DNA of 64,000 nt from Candidatus Enterococcus testudinis (lineage in GTDB: Bacteria; Bacillota; Bacilli; Lactobacillales; Enterococcaceae): the NCBI RefSeq assembly GCF_002140915.1, contig NZ_NGKU01000001.1, forward strand, positions 2,116,738 through 2,180,737, read 5' to 3'. This document shows, piece by piece, positions 8,997 to 17,334 of this stretch; position 1 is the first letter of the stretch, and every line of letters starts with the position of its first letter. The notes under the pieces are model-generated. The model was given only the letters and a program-made list of their open reading frames with translations. It had not been told where the DNA came from and made no database searches. Both the position numbers and the translations under genes were made by a program.

Positions 8997-9278
8997 TTAC
9001 CCTCTTTTCTTTCGGATAGCGACTAATAATTCAAGAAAATCTTCTTTTCTGAGCAAGATTTTGTCATTGAGAAGATGTAACTCCTTTTCATTATTCTCAA
9101 TCTCACATTGGACTCTGCGAGATTCCAATCGATAAAGATCGTGCTTCATCCGTTCAAATTTACGAAACAATAACGGATTTTTCCGTTGCAGATAATCACG
9201 CATTTCTTTCTTTTCCGCAGGCGTGAATTGACTTAACTTCTCCATTAATTCTTGTTTGCTTAAACATTCTTTATTCAT
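8997..9278 (-). CDS. Small charged helical protein coupled to the antiporter
   Basis: A 93-residue soluble protein I do not recognise. It is very rich in Lys, Glu, Arg and Leu, has no membrane segment, and looks all-helical, with coiled-coil potential at about 45-85 (ESRRVQCEIENNEKELHLLNDK). It stands 3 nt before the antiporter start and shares its promoter, which suggests a regulatory or accessory role for that transporter. This is inference from position only. The start ATG has AGGAA 5 nt upstream. Confidence 0.7.
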   Translation of the reverse strand: MNKECLSKQELMEKLSQFTPAEKKEMRDYLQRKNPLLFRKFERMKHDLYRLESRRVQCEIENNEKELHLLNDKILLRKEDFLELLVAIRKKRG

Positions 9279-9355
9279 AGTTTTCCTGTTTGCTCCTTTG
9301 ATTCTGACTCTAAATGATAAAAATAAATGATTGCAAATATCTCTTAACCGCTAGT

Positions 9356-9384
9356 ATTCTATGCCAATCATATAAAAATAGCAA
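9356..9384 (-). promoter_or_regulatory. Sigma-A promoter of the small gene/antiporter operon
   Basis: On the minus strand TTGCTA (9384-9379) and TAGAAT (9361-9356) are separated by exactly 17 nt. The -10 lies about 78 nt before the start of the 93-aa gene. Confidence 0.65.
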
Positions 9385-9431
9385 GTCTTTCTCATCAAAT
9401 GAATGTTTTATAGTTGATTTCTTAAATGATT

Positions 9432-9466
9432 CAAAAAAAACCGCAGGAAAGACCTGCGATTTTTTG
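9432..9466 (-). terminator. Terminator after the PBP2B gene
   Basis: ATCGCAGG and CCTGCGGT pair around a 5-nt loop, followed by eight T on the minus strand, 10 nt past the stop. Confidence 0.9.
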
Positions 9467-9475
9467 GTTTATCGT

Positions 9476-11596
9476 TTATTTCATATATAGATCATAGTAC
9501 GCATCCATGATTTCTTTCGCAATTTTTACATTCGGATGACTGCTTGTTCCGGATTTTAATTGTGGCATCACGATTGCAATCGCAATATCTGCATCATCAC
9601 TCGGTCCATAGGCAACAATGTTCAGATTGACCAAACTAATCGTCTTGCCATTGCTGTCCACGATTGGTGTTTCTGCTGTACCTGTTTTAGCTGAAACATC
9701 CATTTTGGCAGAAGCCAAACCAGTCGCTGTTGCCCATGCATCCGTTCCATGAACGGCTTCATAAAAACCTTGTTGGATAATATCCATCTGTGCATCACTG
9801 ATATCGACTTCATTCAATACCGTTGGCTCGATTGCTGATTTCAGCGTGCCAAGATCACCTGTTTCATCATTGCCGTAAACACCAGATACAATATGCGGCT
9901 GCAGTCGTTGACCACCATTGGCCACAGTGGCTGCGTATTGCGCCAACTGTAACGTTGTATACGTATCAAACTGACCAAAAGCCAAATCAAGGATTTTCCC
10001 GCCATCGCTGACAGTATCCATATTTTCGATAGACGTACTGATACCGGTCGCTTCACCGGGAAGATCGATCCCTGTTTCAGTCCCCATCCCAAAGGAAGCA
10101 AAGGCAGTCCGTAATTTGTTGTAAGCATCCCCTTGACGATCAACAGTTGGAATCGAGATCCCAGATTGATATTCAATCCCCATCAATCGCAAAGCCACTT
10201 GCATCATATAGGAGTTGGACGATACTTCTAATGCTTGAACAGCTGATAGATTCCGATTGTTTGTACCTGTCGGGTTAAAGATCGACGCTTTGACATCTGA
10301 TCCGATTCTGATGGGTTGGTCGTACAACACCTCATTGCCGCTCAAAACGCCATTCTCCCAACCAGCTGCCAAGGTGCCACCTTTGACAACAGATCCTGGT
10401 ACGAAGGCATTGATAAAAGTCCCAATGGCATTTTCCTGCAAGTCATTCGATTGGGTCTCATGCTGATAACCGGACATTGCCAAGACGCCGCCAGTTTTAG
10501 GATTCAATGCTACAGCATACACACCGGGTGAGTATTCCGCTGCACCAGAATCAATCAAGTCTTTAAAGTTGTCTTGCAAGATTTGATCGACTTCTTTTTG
10601 GAACTTCGCATCTAGTGTTAGCACTAGATTATCCCCTTTGGCACCAGCATACGTCTCTTTTTGACTTTCAATATTGTTGCTATTGTCCAATGTGATTTCA
10701 GAGATTGATTTGGTTCCTTGCAAGACTTCTTCGTATTGCTGTTCCAAATAACTACGTCCGACGCGATCATTTCTAGCATACCCTTTGGCAAGAAATTCAT
10801 CCAAGCTTTCTTCTGGGATCCCTTGTTCTTCACTGGTCACTGTTCCGATCAAGCTCGCCAGTGAACTGCCTTCAACGATTTTTCTAGTCCAGTCGGTCCC
10901 TGTAGAAATACCCGGCAAATCGACCATGTTCTCTGCTACGATAGCCAATTCTTCATCAGATACATCCGCTGTTTTGATAAAGACCGTACTCAAAGATTGG
11001 GCACTATTCATGCGTTTGAAAATAGTCGCTGTTTCCAATTCCGCATCTGAAAAATCGATTTCCTCTTCTGTTACTTTGGCAACAGTCGCTGTATATTGTT
11101 CAGATGTCGATAATTCTTTTTCCTCATCCGATAAACGATCCGTCGCTGCTTCCAAGTTGTCCTCATTCGCCAGCCAGAAATCTTTTAGATCTCTTTCTGA
11201 CAAGTTCTTGTCAACTGGAACATCGATCAATTCACTTAATTTTTGCGCTGTATCAAGAAGATCCTGCGCGGTCATCTTATTGCCGCGGGTAAATGTAATC
11301 GCCGCATTGGCTTCATTTTCTACCAAAGCTTTTCCTGAAGCATCATAGATCATGCCTCGTGGGGAACTTCCTTTCACTTCAACCACCGAAGATGCTTTTA
11401 ATTGCTTTTCAATATTCTCGCCATTGACGATCTGCAAATACCCCAATTGAACGATCAATGCCACAAATAATGCAAATATAATAAAAAATAAAAAGTTTAA
11501 TCGAAATGGTACATGAGATTTGCGATACGCCTTGGCCTTTGGTTCTTCTGGCCCTTTCCGTATGCTGTAGACTACTTTATCTTTTAAATTCTTCAT
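9476..11596 (-). CDS. pbp2b: Class B penicillin-binding protein 2B (transpeptidase)
   Basis: A 706-residue class B PBP, the D,D-transpeptidase that crosslinks peptidoglycan. It has a cytoplasmic N-terminus, one membrane anchor (about 32-53), a dimerisation/pedestal domain starting SPRGMIYDASGKALVEN (about 76-92), and a transpeptidase domain from about 330. Catalytic motifs are SVVK (nucleophile Ser near 402, in FVPGSVVKGG), SSN (about 460, SSNSYM) and KTGTAE (about 635). The overall layout matches streptococcal PBP2B, the elongation (lateral wall) transpeptidase, rather than the low-affinity PBP5 with an MTMR domain. The ATG has GGAAGG 9 nt upstream. It is a single-gene unit with its own terminator and a long AT-rich leader. 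Confidence 0.92.
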   Translation of the reverse strand: MKNLKDKVVYSIRKGPEEPKAKAYRKSHVPFRLNFLFFIIFALFVALIVQLGYLQIVNGENIEKQLKASSVVEVKGSSPRGMIYDASGKALVENEANAAITFTRGNKMTAQDLLDTAQKLSELIDVPVDKNLSERDLKDFWLANEDNLEAATDRLSDEEKELSTSEQYTATVAKVTEEEIDFSDAELETATIFKRMNSAQSLSTVFIKTADVSDEELAIVAENMVDLPGISTGTDWTRKIVEGSSLASLIGTVTSEEQGIPEESLDEFLAKGYARNDRVGRSYLEQQYEEVLQGTKSISEITLDNSNNIESQKETYAGAKGDNLVLTLDAKFQKEVDQILQDNFKDLIDSGAAEYSPGVYAVALNPKTGGVLAMSGYQHETQSNDLQENAIGTFINAFVPGSVVKGGTLAAGWENGVLSGNEVLYDQPIRIGSDVKASIFNPTGTNNRNLSAVQALEVSSNSYMMQVALRLMGIEYQSGISIPTVDRQGDAYNKLRTAFASFGMGTETGIDLPGEATGISTSIENMDTVSDGGKILDLAFGQFDTYTTLQLAQYAATVANGGQRLQPHIVSGVYGNDETGDLGTLKSAIEPTVLNEVDISDAQMDIIQQGFYEAVHGTDAWATATGLASAKMDVSAKTGTAETPIVDSNGKTISLVNLNIVAYGPSDDADIAIAIVMPQLKSGTSSHPNVKIAKEIMDAYYDLYMK

Positions 11597-11959
11597 CCCA
11601 TCTATCCTTCCAATCTATAGTGACTACCGTCCTATTTTACCAAAAAAAACGCGGAGAAACTGAAAAAAATTCAAATATCCCCAAATCCTTAGAAAAAACT
11701 ATAAGAATTCGTTCTCAAAATCTGAAATGTTTCACAGTTCCGCGTCAAAAATTTTTTCTTTAAATAAAACAATCATGATTTTAAGCTTTCTTCAATCATT
11801 TCAAAATCCAGATGCGTGAAACAAGCATTTATTTTTGAACATTGTGGAAAACTAGTAGAACGGATTGCAAAAAATCGATCCAAAACAAAGGACACAGAAT
11901 ATGGTTCTGAATCCATCGATTTGGATCGATTGTTTTATTCACGCTGCGGCAAAATGATA
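11597..11959. other. 363-bp intergenic region between LCP and PBP2B genes
   Basis: No credible gene is seen. The region holds the LCP terminator-like inverted repeat (11873-11931), and a second imperfect inverted repeat, ACGCGG..AACTG (11649-11662) with CAGTT.CCGCGT (11735-11745). On the minus strand the second repeat ends in a run of eight T shortly before TGGTAAAAT, a possible extended -10 for the PBP2B gene. It could be a further terminator or a leader element. Confidence 0.5.
11873..11931 (-). terminator. Large-loop inverted repeat, probable terminator of the LCP gene
   Basis: A perfect 12-bp inverted repeat, AATCGATCCAAA and TTTGGATCGATT, surrounds a 35-nt loop. On the minus strand it is followed directly by a T-run (GATTTTTTG). 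It lies 28 nt after the LCP stop. The long loop makes it less typical than the other terminators in the window. Confidence 0.6.
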
Positions 11960-13012
11960 TTAATAGCCAAAGCTATTATCTGCGGACACATCATCGTCTA
12001 AAGTATCGTCTATATAACTGGCAGAATCATCATATAGCTGGTAATCAGAGTAACCTTGTGTATAGGCATCTCCTTGTGACAGCATGTCGTTCGTTGGTAA
12101 GCCTAATTGTTCTTTCAGTAAGTTTTGCGTGTTCAATAGTTGATTGATGCCTAATAACTGGTAATAGACACCATTCATCATTTGTCCTTCGCCTTGAAGC
12201 TGTTCTTGGCTGATGGTATTGAAGGCAGGAATATAATTCGTGCCAATATCCAACATATCATCCCAAGTCAAATCTGTTTTCGAATTTTTTTCGACCGCTT
12301 TCAAGATTTTTTGATAGTTGCTGATACCATCCAAACTCATCACTTTTTGAACGATTTTTTCAACAACTTCTCGCTGACGTTTTTGCCGACCAATATCACC
12401 CTCGGGGTCTTGTTTACGCATCCGAGCATAGGCTAAGCCGGTTTTCCCATCCAGAGTAATGGTTCCCTTAGGTACATGCACACCTTCTAATGTGAAGTCG
12501 ATCTCATTGGTGACTTCAATTCCTCCAACAGCGTCAATCAAATCACGCATGCCTTGCATATTGATCGTTACATAATGATCAATTGGAATATCCAATAAGT
12601 TTTCTACCGAGTCCATGGACATTGCTTCTCCGCCAAAGGCATAGGCGTGGTTCAATTTGTCCAATGTCCCATATCCAACAATCTGAGTATAGATATCTCG
12701 ATCTAGACTAACAATCGTTGATTCTTTCTTTTCCGGATTGACTGTTACCACCATCATACTATCGGAGCGGCCTTGCTCAGTCCTGCCTAAAGCACCCGTA
12801 TCAATACCTAATAATAAAATCGAAAAAGGCTCACGATCTTCAATACTGACTACTTCTTCTCGCTTTGTCGTTGTTCGGTCAACAGACTGAGAAATCTGAT
12901 CAAAGGTTTTACTTGTATCTTCATAAACCCGCATGCCATAAACAGTCATTCCAACAACACCCAAAACGAATACACCTAAAATCCCCAAAATCACTTTTTG
13001 ATAAATCCGCAT
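11960..13012 (-). CDS. LytR-CpsA-Psr (LCP) family glycopolymer ligase
   Basis: A 350-residue LCP protein. A single N-terminal membrane anchor (about 5-27) precedes an extracellular LCP domain at about 70-215 with FSILLLGIDTGALGRTEQGRSDSMMVVTVNP, SLDRDIYTQI, KLNHAYAFGG and an Arg-rich KTGLAYARMRKQDPEGDIGRQKRQ segment, all typical. LCP enzymes transfer undecaprenyl-linked polymers such as wall teichoic acid to peptidoglycan. A C-terminal tail rich in Asp, Tyr and Ser follows (about 310-350). The start is set at ATG 13012 because GGGGTG precedes it and it gives a proper anchor; an earlier frame start at 13129 would add 39 non-conserved residues. It lies just upstream of the transcripts of tagGH's neighbourhood. 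Confidence 0.9.
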   Translation of the reverse strand: MRIYQKVILGILGVFVLGVVGMTVYGMRVYEDTSKTFDQISQSVDRTTTKREEVVSIEDREPFSILLLGIDTGALGRTEQGRSDSMMVVTVNPEKKESTIVSLDRDIYTQIVGYGTLDKLNHAYAFGGEAMSMDSVENLLDIPIDHYVTINMQGMRDLIDAVGGIEVTNEIDFTLEGVHVPKGTITLDGKTGLAYARMRKQDPEGDIGRQKRQREVVEKIVQKVMSLDGISNYQKILKAVEKNSKTDLTWDDMLDIGTNYIPAFNTISQEQLQGEGQMMNGVYYQLLGINQLLNTQNLLKEQLGLPTNDMLSQGDAYTQGYSDYQLYDDSASYIDDTLDDDVSADNSFGY

Positions 13013-13145
13013 GTTACACCCCACTATACCTATCGTTTCATGCTTTTTTTCATCGTGTATAAAAAAACAGCAATCGCTCTCATTGATTCCATTCAATTTT
13101 AACAGAACAGTCACAGATTTAAAATGCAAAAAGGGGCTTTTATTA

Positions 13146-13177
13146 TAAAAAAAAAGCCCTAAAGAGGACTTTTTTAA
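13146..13177 (-). terminator. Terminator after tagG
   Basis: AAAAGTCC and GGGCTTTT pair (one G-U) around TCTTTA, followed by nine T on the minus strand. It overlaps the tagG stop codon. Confidence 0.85.
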
Positions 13178-13992
13178 ATATAGTCAACAAAACGGGCACG
13201 AAACTTCATGTGCAAATGACTGCCAAGAATCAGCAACATCAATGTAAGACACCAGAAAATCAAGGTGTAGGTGGTCTTTTCCCAAACCCAGCCGCGGGAG
13301 AGAAAACTATCTCTGAATCCCTCTATTAGATAATAAATTGGATTAAGTCTGAGTATTTTGATCATCCAAACCGGCATATTTCGATTATTGATATCCCAAA
13401 TCGGACCAGATACATAAAATAGTAATCTTAAGACTGATTGCAAAAAGATATGATAATCTCTGACCAAAACAGTGATTGTTGCATTCAACAGACCAAAAGC
13501 AAATAAGAAAATCACCATCGACACAAAATAGTAAAAGAATTGAAGCCAATACAATGTCGGTGTCACCCCTGCAAGGAACAATGACCCGATGACTATTGCG
13601 ACCATTGGGATGTATGATGATAAATTACTGATAATATTGATAGAGGGTAAAATACTCACTGGAAACTTCATCTTTGCAACCATCCCCACTTGACGATGGA
13701 TACTATTTGAAGCACCAAGTATCGAGGCACTGATATAAAACCAAGCCGTGATACCAATCAACATCCAAATAATAAATGGTACACCATCAATTTCTCGATT
13801 CCCATTCACACCCAAACCAAATACCAAGTAATAAATGCCAACTTGGATAGCAGGATTTAGGATCTGCCAGGCTAAACCCAAATAATGACTCTGATAGGTT
13901 GCCTTATCCTCATATCTTGACATGCGGAAAACAATACCAGCATGTTTAATTTGTTCTGTTATAACTGCTGCAATTTCTTTCACAAAATTCAT
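13174..13992 (-). CDS. tagG: Teichoic acid ABC exporter, permease subunit
   Basis: A 272-residue ABC-2 type permease with six membrane segments: hydrophobic stretches at about 35-55, 65-90, 115-140, 150-175, 180-200 and 235-258. The N-terminal amphipathic part with SRYEDKATYQSHYLGLAWQILNPAIQVGIYYLVFGLG is characteristic of the TagG/RfbA polysaccharide-export family. Paired with TagH, it moves lipid-linked teichoic acid across the membrane. It lies 35 nt after tagH and ends at its own terminator. The ribosome site is poor (AAAAGG directly abutting the ATG), so translation may depend on coupling to tagH. Confidence 0.9.
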   Translation of the reverse strand: MNFVKEIAAVITEQIKHAGIVFRMSRYEDKATYQSHYLGLAWQILNPAIQVGIYYLVFGLGVNGNREIDGVPFIIWMLIGITAWFYISASILGASNSIHRQVGMVAKMKFPVSILPSINIISNLSSYIPMVAIVIGSLFLAGVTPTLYWLQFFYYFVSMVIFLFAFGLLNATITVLVRDYHIFLQSVLRLLFYVSGPIWDINNRNMPVWMIKILRLNPIYYLIEGFRDSFLSRGWVWEKTTYTLIFWCLTLMLLILGSHLHMKFRARFVDYI

Positions 13993-14027
13993 CCTTTTTA
14001 TTTGAACTAAATAAAGATATCATTTCT

Positions 14028-15083
14028 TTATTTGAAAACTTGGCTGATGACCTCTATCGGATTTTTGATTGCATACGTCAATGATCGATCACTGAAGGAT
14101 ACCAATGCACAAAATATAGTCGTCACTGCAACTAAAGTCAAGAACCCTTTGGTCGGCCAACTCATTTTTTCCCCAAGTGGTGTACGTTTCAAATTTTTGA
14201 GGATTGCTTGATTGGAGAGATTTTGTTGCTGTAAAAAATCATCTTTGCGACTTTTTGTTTCCAGTTTTTCTAAGGTAAACGTTTTTTGATCTTCTTTAAA
14301 CTTATCTTGATAGCTCTTCTGTTCTTTCTTGGGTTGTTTCTTGAACCAGTCAATAAATTTACGGTATTCACCCATGACTTCTTCGGTAGGACCGAACATT
14401 CGTAAATCGCCATAATGCATCCAAATCGTACGGTCACATAATTTTTCAACTTGACCCAATGCATGACTGACAAAGAAGATTGTTTTACCAGCGGCCTTGA
14501 ATTCCATGATTTTATCGACACATTTTTGATAAAAAGTTTCATCTCCAACTGACAAAGCCTCATCGATGACCAAAATATCCGGATCATTATGGACGGCAAT
14601 TGCAAAGCCTAATCTGGATTTCATCCCACTTGAATAACTTTTGACAGGTTGATTGATAAAATCGCCCAAGTCAGCAAAAGCGACGATTTCGGGTAACTTT
14701 TCATCAATTTCTTTATTCGTCATACCAGACATCAATGCTTTTAACCGTATATTCTCCAAACCAGTTAATTGGAATTTTAGTCCAGCACCAATAGCAATGA
14801 TCGAAGTATCCCCGTTAACTTCCATTGTGCCGGAAGTTGGCGGAATGATTCCACTGATAACATTTGACAAGGTTGATTTCCCAGAACCGTTTATGCCGAT
14901 GATACCTACTGATTCCCCAGCTTTCACATCAAAACTAACACCTTTCAATGCCCAGAATCTTGGGACATTTCGATGATAAAACTTAAATAAAGCTTTGACT
15001 TTATCTGATTTTTTTTTGTATAAGTCGTATTCTTTCGTGACGAGTGTTGCGCGTACTTTTATTTCATTATTCACTATCTTCAT
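14028..15083 (-). CDS. tagH: Teichoic acid ABC exporter, ATPase subunit
   Basis: A 351-residue protein with an ABC ATPase at about 45-245: Walker [10 protein letters not shown] (about 63-71), a [19 protein letters not shown] segment, signature [11 protein letters not shown] and Walker [14 protein letters not shown], followed by the switch His in FVSHALG. The C-terminal extension has a charged linker and one membrane segment (about 318-336), as in B. subtilis TagH. It powers export of the glycerol-phosphate polymer with TagG. The ATG at 15083 has only a weak AAGAATGG site. First gene of the tagHG operon. Confidence 0.92.
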   Translation of the reverse strand: MKIVNNEIKVRATLVTKEYDLYKKKSDKVKALFKFYHRNVPRFWALKGVSFDVKAGESVGIIGINGSGKSTLSNVISGIIPPTSGTMEVNGDTSIIAIGAGLKFQLTGLENIRLKALMSGMTNKEIDEKLPEIVAFADLGDFINQPVKSYSSGMKSRLGFAIAVHNDPDILVIDEALSVGDETFYQKCVDKIMEFKAAGKTIFFVSHALGQVEKLCDRTIWMHYGDLRMFGPTEEVMGEYRKFIDWFKKQPKKEQKSYQDKFKEDQKTFTLEKLETKSRKDDFLQQQNLSNQAILKNLKRTPLGEKMSWPTKGFLTLVAVTTIFCALVSFSDRSLTYAIKNPIEVISQVFK

Positions 15084-15127
15084 CCATTCTTAAAGAATTT
15101 CTAGCTGATTCCTACAACTCACCCAAC

Positions 15128-15136
15128 ATCATACCA
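15128..15136 (-). promoter_or_regulatory. Extended -10 promoter candidate for tagHG
   Basis: TGGTATGAT on the minus strand (TGn-extended -10), about 45 nt upstream of the tagH start. No convincing -35 is seen. Confidence 0.45.
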
Positions 15137-15206
15137 CATTTTTAACATGGTTTATCTACCTGCATAAAAACAAGTAAGAAAAACTTAAAAATATCCGCTG
15201 TTCCAG

Positions 15207-15232
15207 ACAAAAAGGCATCCGAAAAGATGCCC
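15207..15232 (-). terminator. Terminator after tagD
   Basis: GGCATC and GATGCC pair around TTTTCG, followed by TTTTTG on the minus strand, 28 nt past the tagD stop. Confidence 0.85.
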
Positions 15233-15259
15233 ATTGCAAACTTGTTTCAATTAGGTGAG

Positions 15260-15661
15260 CTAATTGTTCAACTTCAAATCTTTCTTGATTTGGGTAGTCG
15301 AGATTTCAGGCGTTCTAGCCAAATAAACGACTTCGGCATCTGTTTGTTCTTGAACAAAATCAAATTCTCCAGCCCAGTCATCCCCCATAACAAATGTATC
15401 TACGTGATACTCTTTCACATCAGTGACTTTTTGAGCCCAACCTTCTTCTGGTATAACTAAATCAACATAGCGAATCGCTTCTAAAAGCTGTTTTCTTTTT
15501 TCATAAGAAAAATAGCATTTCTTTTGTTTTTCATTCCAATTGAATTCATCCGTTGATAAAGCAACAATCAAGTAATCCCCTTGTTCCTTCGCTCTGCGTA
15601 AAAGGTTGATGTGTCCATAATGTAATAAATCAAATGTACCATAAGTAATAACTCGTTTCAT
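15260..15661 (-). CDS. tagD: Glycerol-3-phosphate cytidylyltransferase
   Basis: A 133-residue nucleotidyltransferase of the TagD family that makes CDP-glycerol from CTP and glycerol-3-phosphate. The signature HYGH (residues 14-17, in YGTFDLLHYGHINLLRRA) and the second CTP-binding block RTPEISTTQIK (about 117-127) are both present. Length is normal. CDP-glycerol is the donor for the TagB/TagF-type enzymes encoded at 29.6-39.3 kb. The ATG has AGAGG upstream. It is a single-gene unit with a promoter and terminator of its own, just upstream of tagHG. Confidence 0.95.
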   Translation of the reverse strand: MKRVITYGTFDLLHYGHINLLRRAKEQGDYLIVALSTDEFNWNEKQKKCYFSYEKRKQLLEAIRYVDLVIPEEGWAQKVTDVKEYHVDTFVMGDDWAGEFDFVQEQTDAEVVYLARTPEISTTQIKKDLKLNN

Positions 15662-15700
15662 TTGTTTACCTCTTTACTTCCTTTTTTTACTAATACAAAG

Positions 15701-15729
15701 AAGATACCAAAAAAAACACAAAATGGCAA
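15701..15729 (-). promoter_or_regulatory. Sigma-A promoter of tagD
   Basis: On the minus strand TTGCCA (15729-15724) and TATCTT (15706-15701) are 17 nt apart, with TGG before the -10. Confidence 0.5.
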
Positions 15730-15731
15730 AT

Positions 15732-15756
15732 CAAAAAAGCTGAGTTGCCTCAGCTC
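15732..15756 (-). terminator. Terminator after the first csp gene
   Basis: AGCTGAG and CTCAGCT pair around GCAA, followed by six T on the minus strand. Confidence 0.9.
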
Positions 15757-15769
15757 TCGATTGAAAGTG

Positions 15770-15970
15770 TTAGATTTTGCTTACTTCAGCAGCTTGTGGT
15801 CCCCGCACACCCTCAACGATTGAGAATGAAACATCTTGACCTTCTTCAAGAGATTTGAAGCCATCTCCTTGGATCGCTGAAAAATGAACAAAGACATCTT
15901 GTCCACCTTCTGTTGTAATAAACCCAAACCCTTTTTCATTGTTGAACCATTTTACTTTTCCTTGTTCCAT
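15770..15970 (-). CDS. cspA: Cold-shock protein (CspA family)
   Basis: A 66-residue cold-shock domain protein that binds single-stranded RNA or DNA and acts as an RNA chaperone. RNP1 is KGFGFI (about 16-21) and RNP2 is VFVHF (about 29-33). The start is set at ATG 15970: the GGAGG site lies 11 nt upstream and overlaps an earlier in-frame ATG at 15988, which therefore cannot be used efficiently. The resulting length is standard for the family. It is monocistronic with a strong terminator. A second csp gene, at 49112-49312, is a close paralogue. Confidence 0.95.
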   Translation of the reverse strand: MEQGKVKWFNNEKGFGFITTEGGQDVFVHFSAIQGDGFKSLEEGQDVSFSIVEGVRGPQAAEVSKI

Positions 15971-16054
15971 ATCGTATATAGCCTCCATGCATTTAATCTA
16001 AGACGAAATCGTCATGTCCATTATAATCGATAATGGAAGCGTTCGCAACGAGGA

Positions 16055-16084
16055 ACAAAAAAAGAAAGCCGAAGCTTTCTTTAG
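16055..16084 (-). terminator. Terminator after sodA
   Basis: AAAGAAAGC and GCTTTCTTT pair around TTCG, followed by a T-run on the minus strand. Confidence 0.9.
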
Positions 16085-16088
16085 TCTA

Positions 16089-16694
16089 TTATGCTTTAGC
16101 AAAATATTCGTTGACTTTATCCCAGTTCACAACACTCCAGAAAGCATTGATGTAATCTGGGCGAACATTTTTATATTTCAAGTAATAAGCATGTTCCCAA
16201 ACATCTAAACCTAATACTGGTGTTTGACCATCCATCAATGGAGAATCTTGGTTGGCAGTTGATGTAACAGCCAATTTGCCGTCTTTCACAACTAACCAAG
16301 CCCAACCAGAGCCGAAACGACCAGTTGCTGCTGTTTTGAATTCTTCTTTGAAATCATCAAAGCTGCCAAACGCTTCTTCAATCGCATCTTTGATTGCGCC
16401 AGTTGGCTCGCCGCCAGCATTTGGGCCTAAGATTTCCCAGAAGAAAGTATGGTTGGCATGTCCACCACCATTGTTACGTACAGCTGTTTGAATATCTTCA
16501 GGAACAGAAGAAAAATCTTTTAATAAGTCTTCAACAGATTTTTCGCCTAATTCAGGATGTTTTTCAATCGCTGCATTTAGATTGGTTACATAAGTATTGT
16601 GATGTTTATCATGATGCAAATGCATCGTTTCTTCATCGATATATGGTTCTAGTGCATCGTATGCATAAGGTAAATCAGGTAAAGTGTAAGTCAT
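16089..16694 (-). CDS. sodA: Superoxide dismutase, Mn/Fe type
   Basis: A 201-residue cytosolic superoxide dismutase. Metal ligands fall in the expected places: His in [12 protein letters not shown] (about 26-37), His in [11 protein letters not shown] (about 77-87) and the Asp/His pair in DVWEHAYY (about 164-171). The sequence pattern around these is that of the Mn-dependent branch, though metal use cannot be proven from sequence. The ATG has GAGGAGGAAT upstream. It is monocistronic, and a 29-bp inverted repeat lies between the promoter and the ribosome site. Confidence 0.96.
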   Translation of the reverse strand: MTYTLPDLPYAYDALEPYIDEETMHLHHDKHHNTYVTNLNAAIEKHPELGEKSVEDLLKDFSSVPEDIQTAVRNNGGGHANHTFFWEILGPNAGGEPTGAIKDAIEEAFGSFDDFKEEFKTAATGRFGSGWAWLVVKDGKLAVTSTANQDSPLMDGQTPVLGLDVWEHAYYLKYKNVRPDYINAFWSVVNWDKVNEYFAKA

Positions 16695-16713
16695 AAAAAA
16701 TATTCCTCCTCAA

Positions 16714-16742
16714 TGATAATGTTTACATATGTAACATTATCA
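16714..16742. promoter_or_regulatory. 29-bp inverted repeat operator candidate at the sodA promoter
   Basis: The arms TGATAATGTT and AACATTATCA flank a central TACATATG(T). The outer half-sites GATAATG/CATTATC resemble Fur-family operator halves. The repeat overlaps a plausible -10 (GATAAT, with TTTGAA 16 nt upstream) and ends 11 nt before the GGAGG site, so a bound protein would block transcription. The identity of the regulator is inference. Confidence 0.55.
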
Positions 16743-16771
16743 GAGAATTTCCCTTTATTCAAACCTTATGC

Positions 16772-17215
16772 TTACTTTTTGTCCATTTTTTTGCCAGTGA
16801 AGACCCAAAACTTGCTAAACAGATAGTTGGCTAAAACAACGACGATTTGGGTCACGGTTTTTGCTGACAAGTCGCCACTGCTCAATAATGAAATCATGAC
16901 AAACATACATAACATATCTAGTCCTAAAGATAGAACCCTGAAAAAAATGAATTTGGCGAAGGCTGTCCAAGCCTCCCGCCTGTTGGCTGATCTGGCTTCA
17001 AAAACCCAAATCTTATTGGTAAAGTAAGCAAATAAAACGGAAATGGCCCAAGAAATAACATTGGCTACTTGATAATACAACCCAAACACATTTCGACAAA
17101 GCAAATAGATGGCGATATTCACAACTGTGGTTAAACCGCCAAAAAACAAATAAGTGAATGGCTCCCATAATTTTCTGTCTTTCAGCCACTGTTTAAGTTC
17201 ATGATATGTTTGCAT
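16772..17215 (-). CDS. GtrA family membrane protein
   Basis: A 147-residue protein with four membrane segments (about 20-42, 48-68, 87-112, 118-138), matching the GtrA family: FTYLFFGGLTTVVNIAIYLL at the start and VVLANYLFSKFWVFTG at the end are typical. Family members are proposed to flip or accept undecaprenyl-phosphate-linked sugars that a GtrB-type GT2 makes. A suitable GT2 with C-terminal membrane segments is at 19218-20162, separated by two plus-strand genes. The ribosome site is AGGAGG, 12 nt before the ATG. Confidence 0.88.
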   Translation of the reverse strand: MQTYHELKQWLKDRKLWEPFTYLFFGGLTTVVNIAIYLLCRNVFGLYYQVANVISWAISVLFAYFTNKIWVFEARSANRREAWTAFAKFIFFRVLSLGLDMLCMFVMISLLSSGDLSAKTVTQIVVVLANYLFSKFWVFTGKKMDKK

Positions 17216-17270
17216 AAATACTGCCTGCCTCCTGAGATTGTTTCGATTTCTAAGTTTTTGTGTGAATGCC

Positions 17271-17299
17271 TTGTAATCTGTTGGCCCCTTCGTTACAAT
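17271..17299 (+). promoter_or_regulatory. Sigma-A promoter of the DUF1189-like gene
   Basis: TTGTAA (17271-17276) and TACAAT (17294-17299) are 17 nt apart, 36 nt before the start codon. Confidence 0.7.
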
Positions 17300-17334
17300 T
17301 ACTCTAGTTATACCACAAAGGAGTTATTCATCAT

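Noticed and set aside
10785-11348. 187-codon plus-strand open frame inside the PBP2B gene
   Set aside because: It is antisense to a clearly recognised coding sequence, and its Ser-rich translation is the mirror of that gene's codon use.
11816-12001. Plus-strand open reading frame over the LCP terminator
   Set aside because: It overlaps the LCP gene end on the opposite strand, has no good ribosome site and covers an inverted repeat that reads as a terminator.
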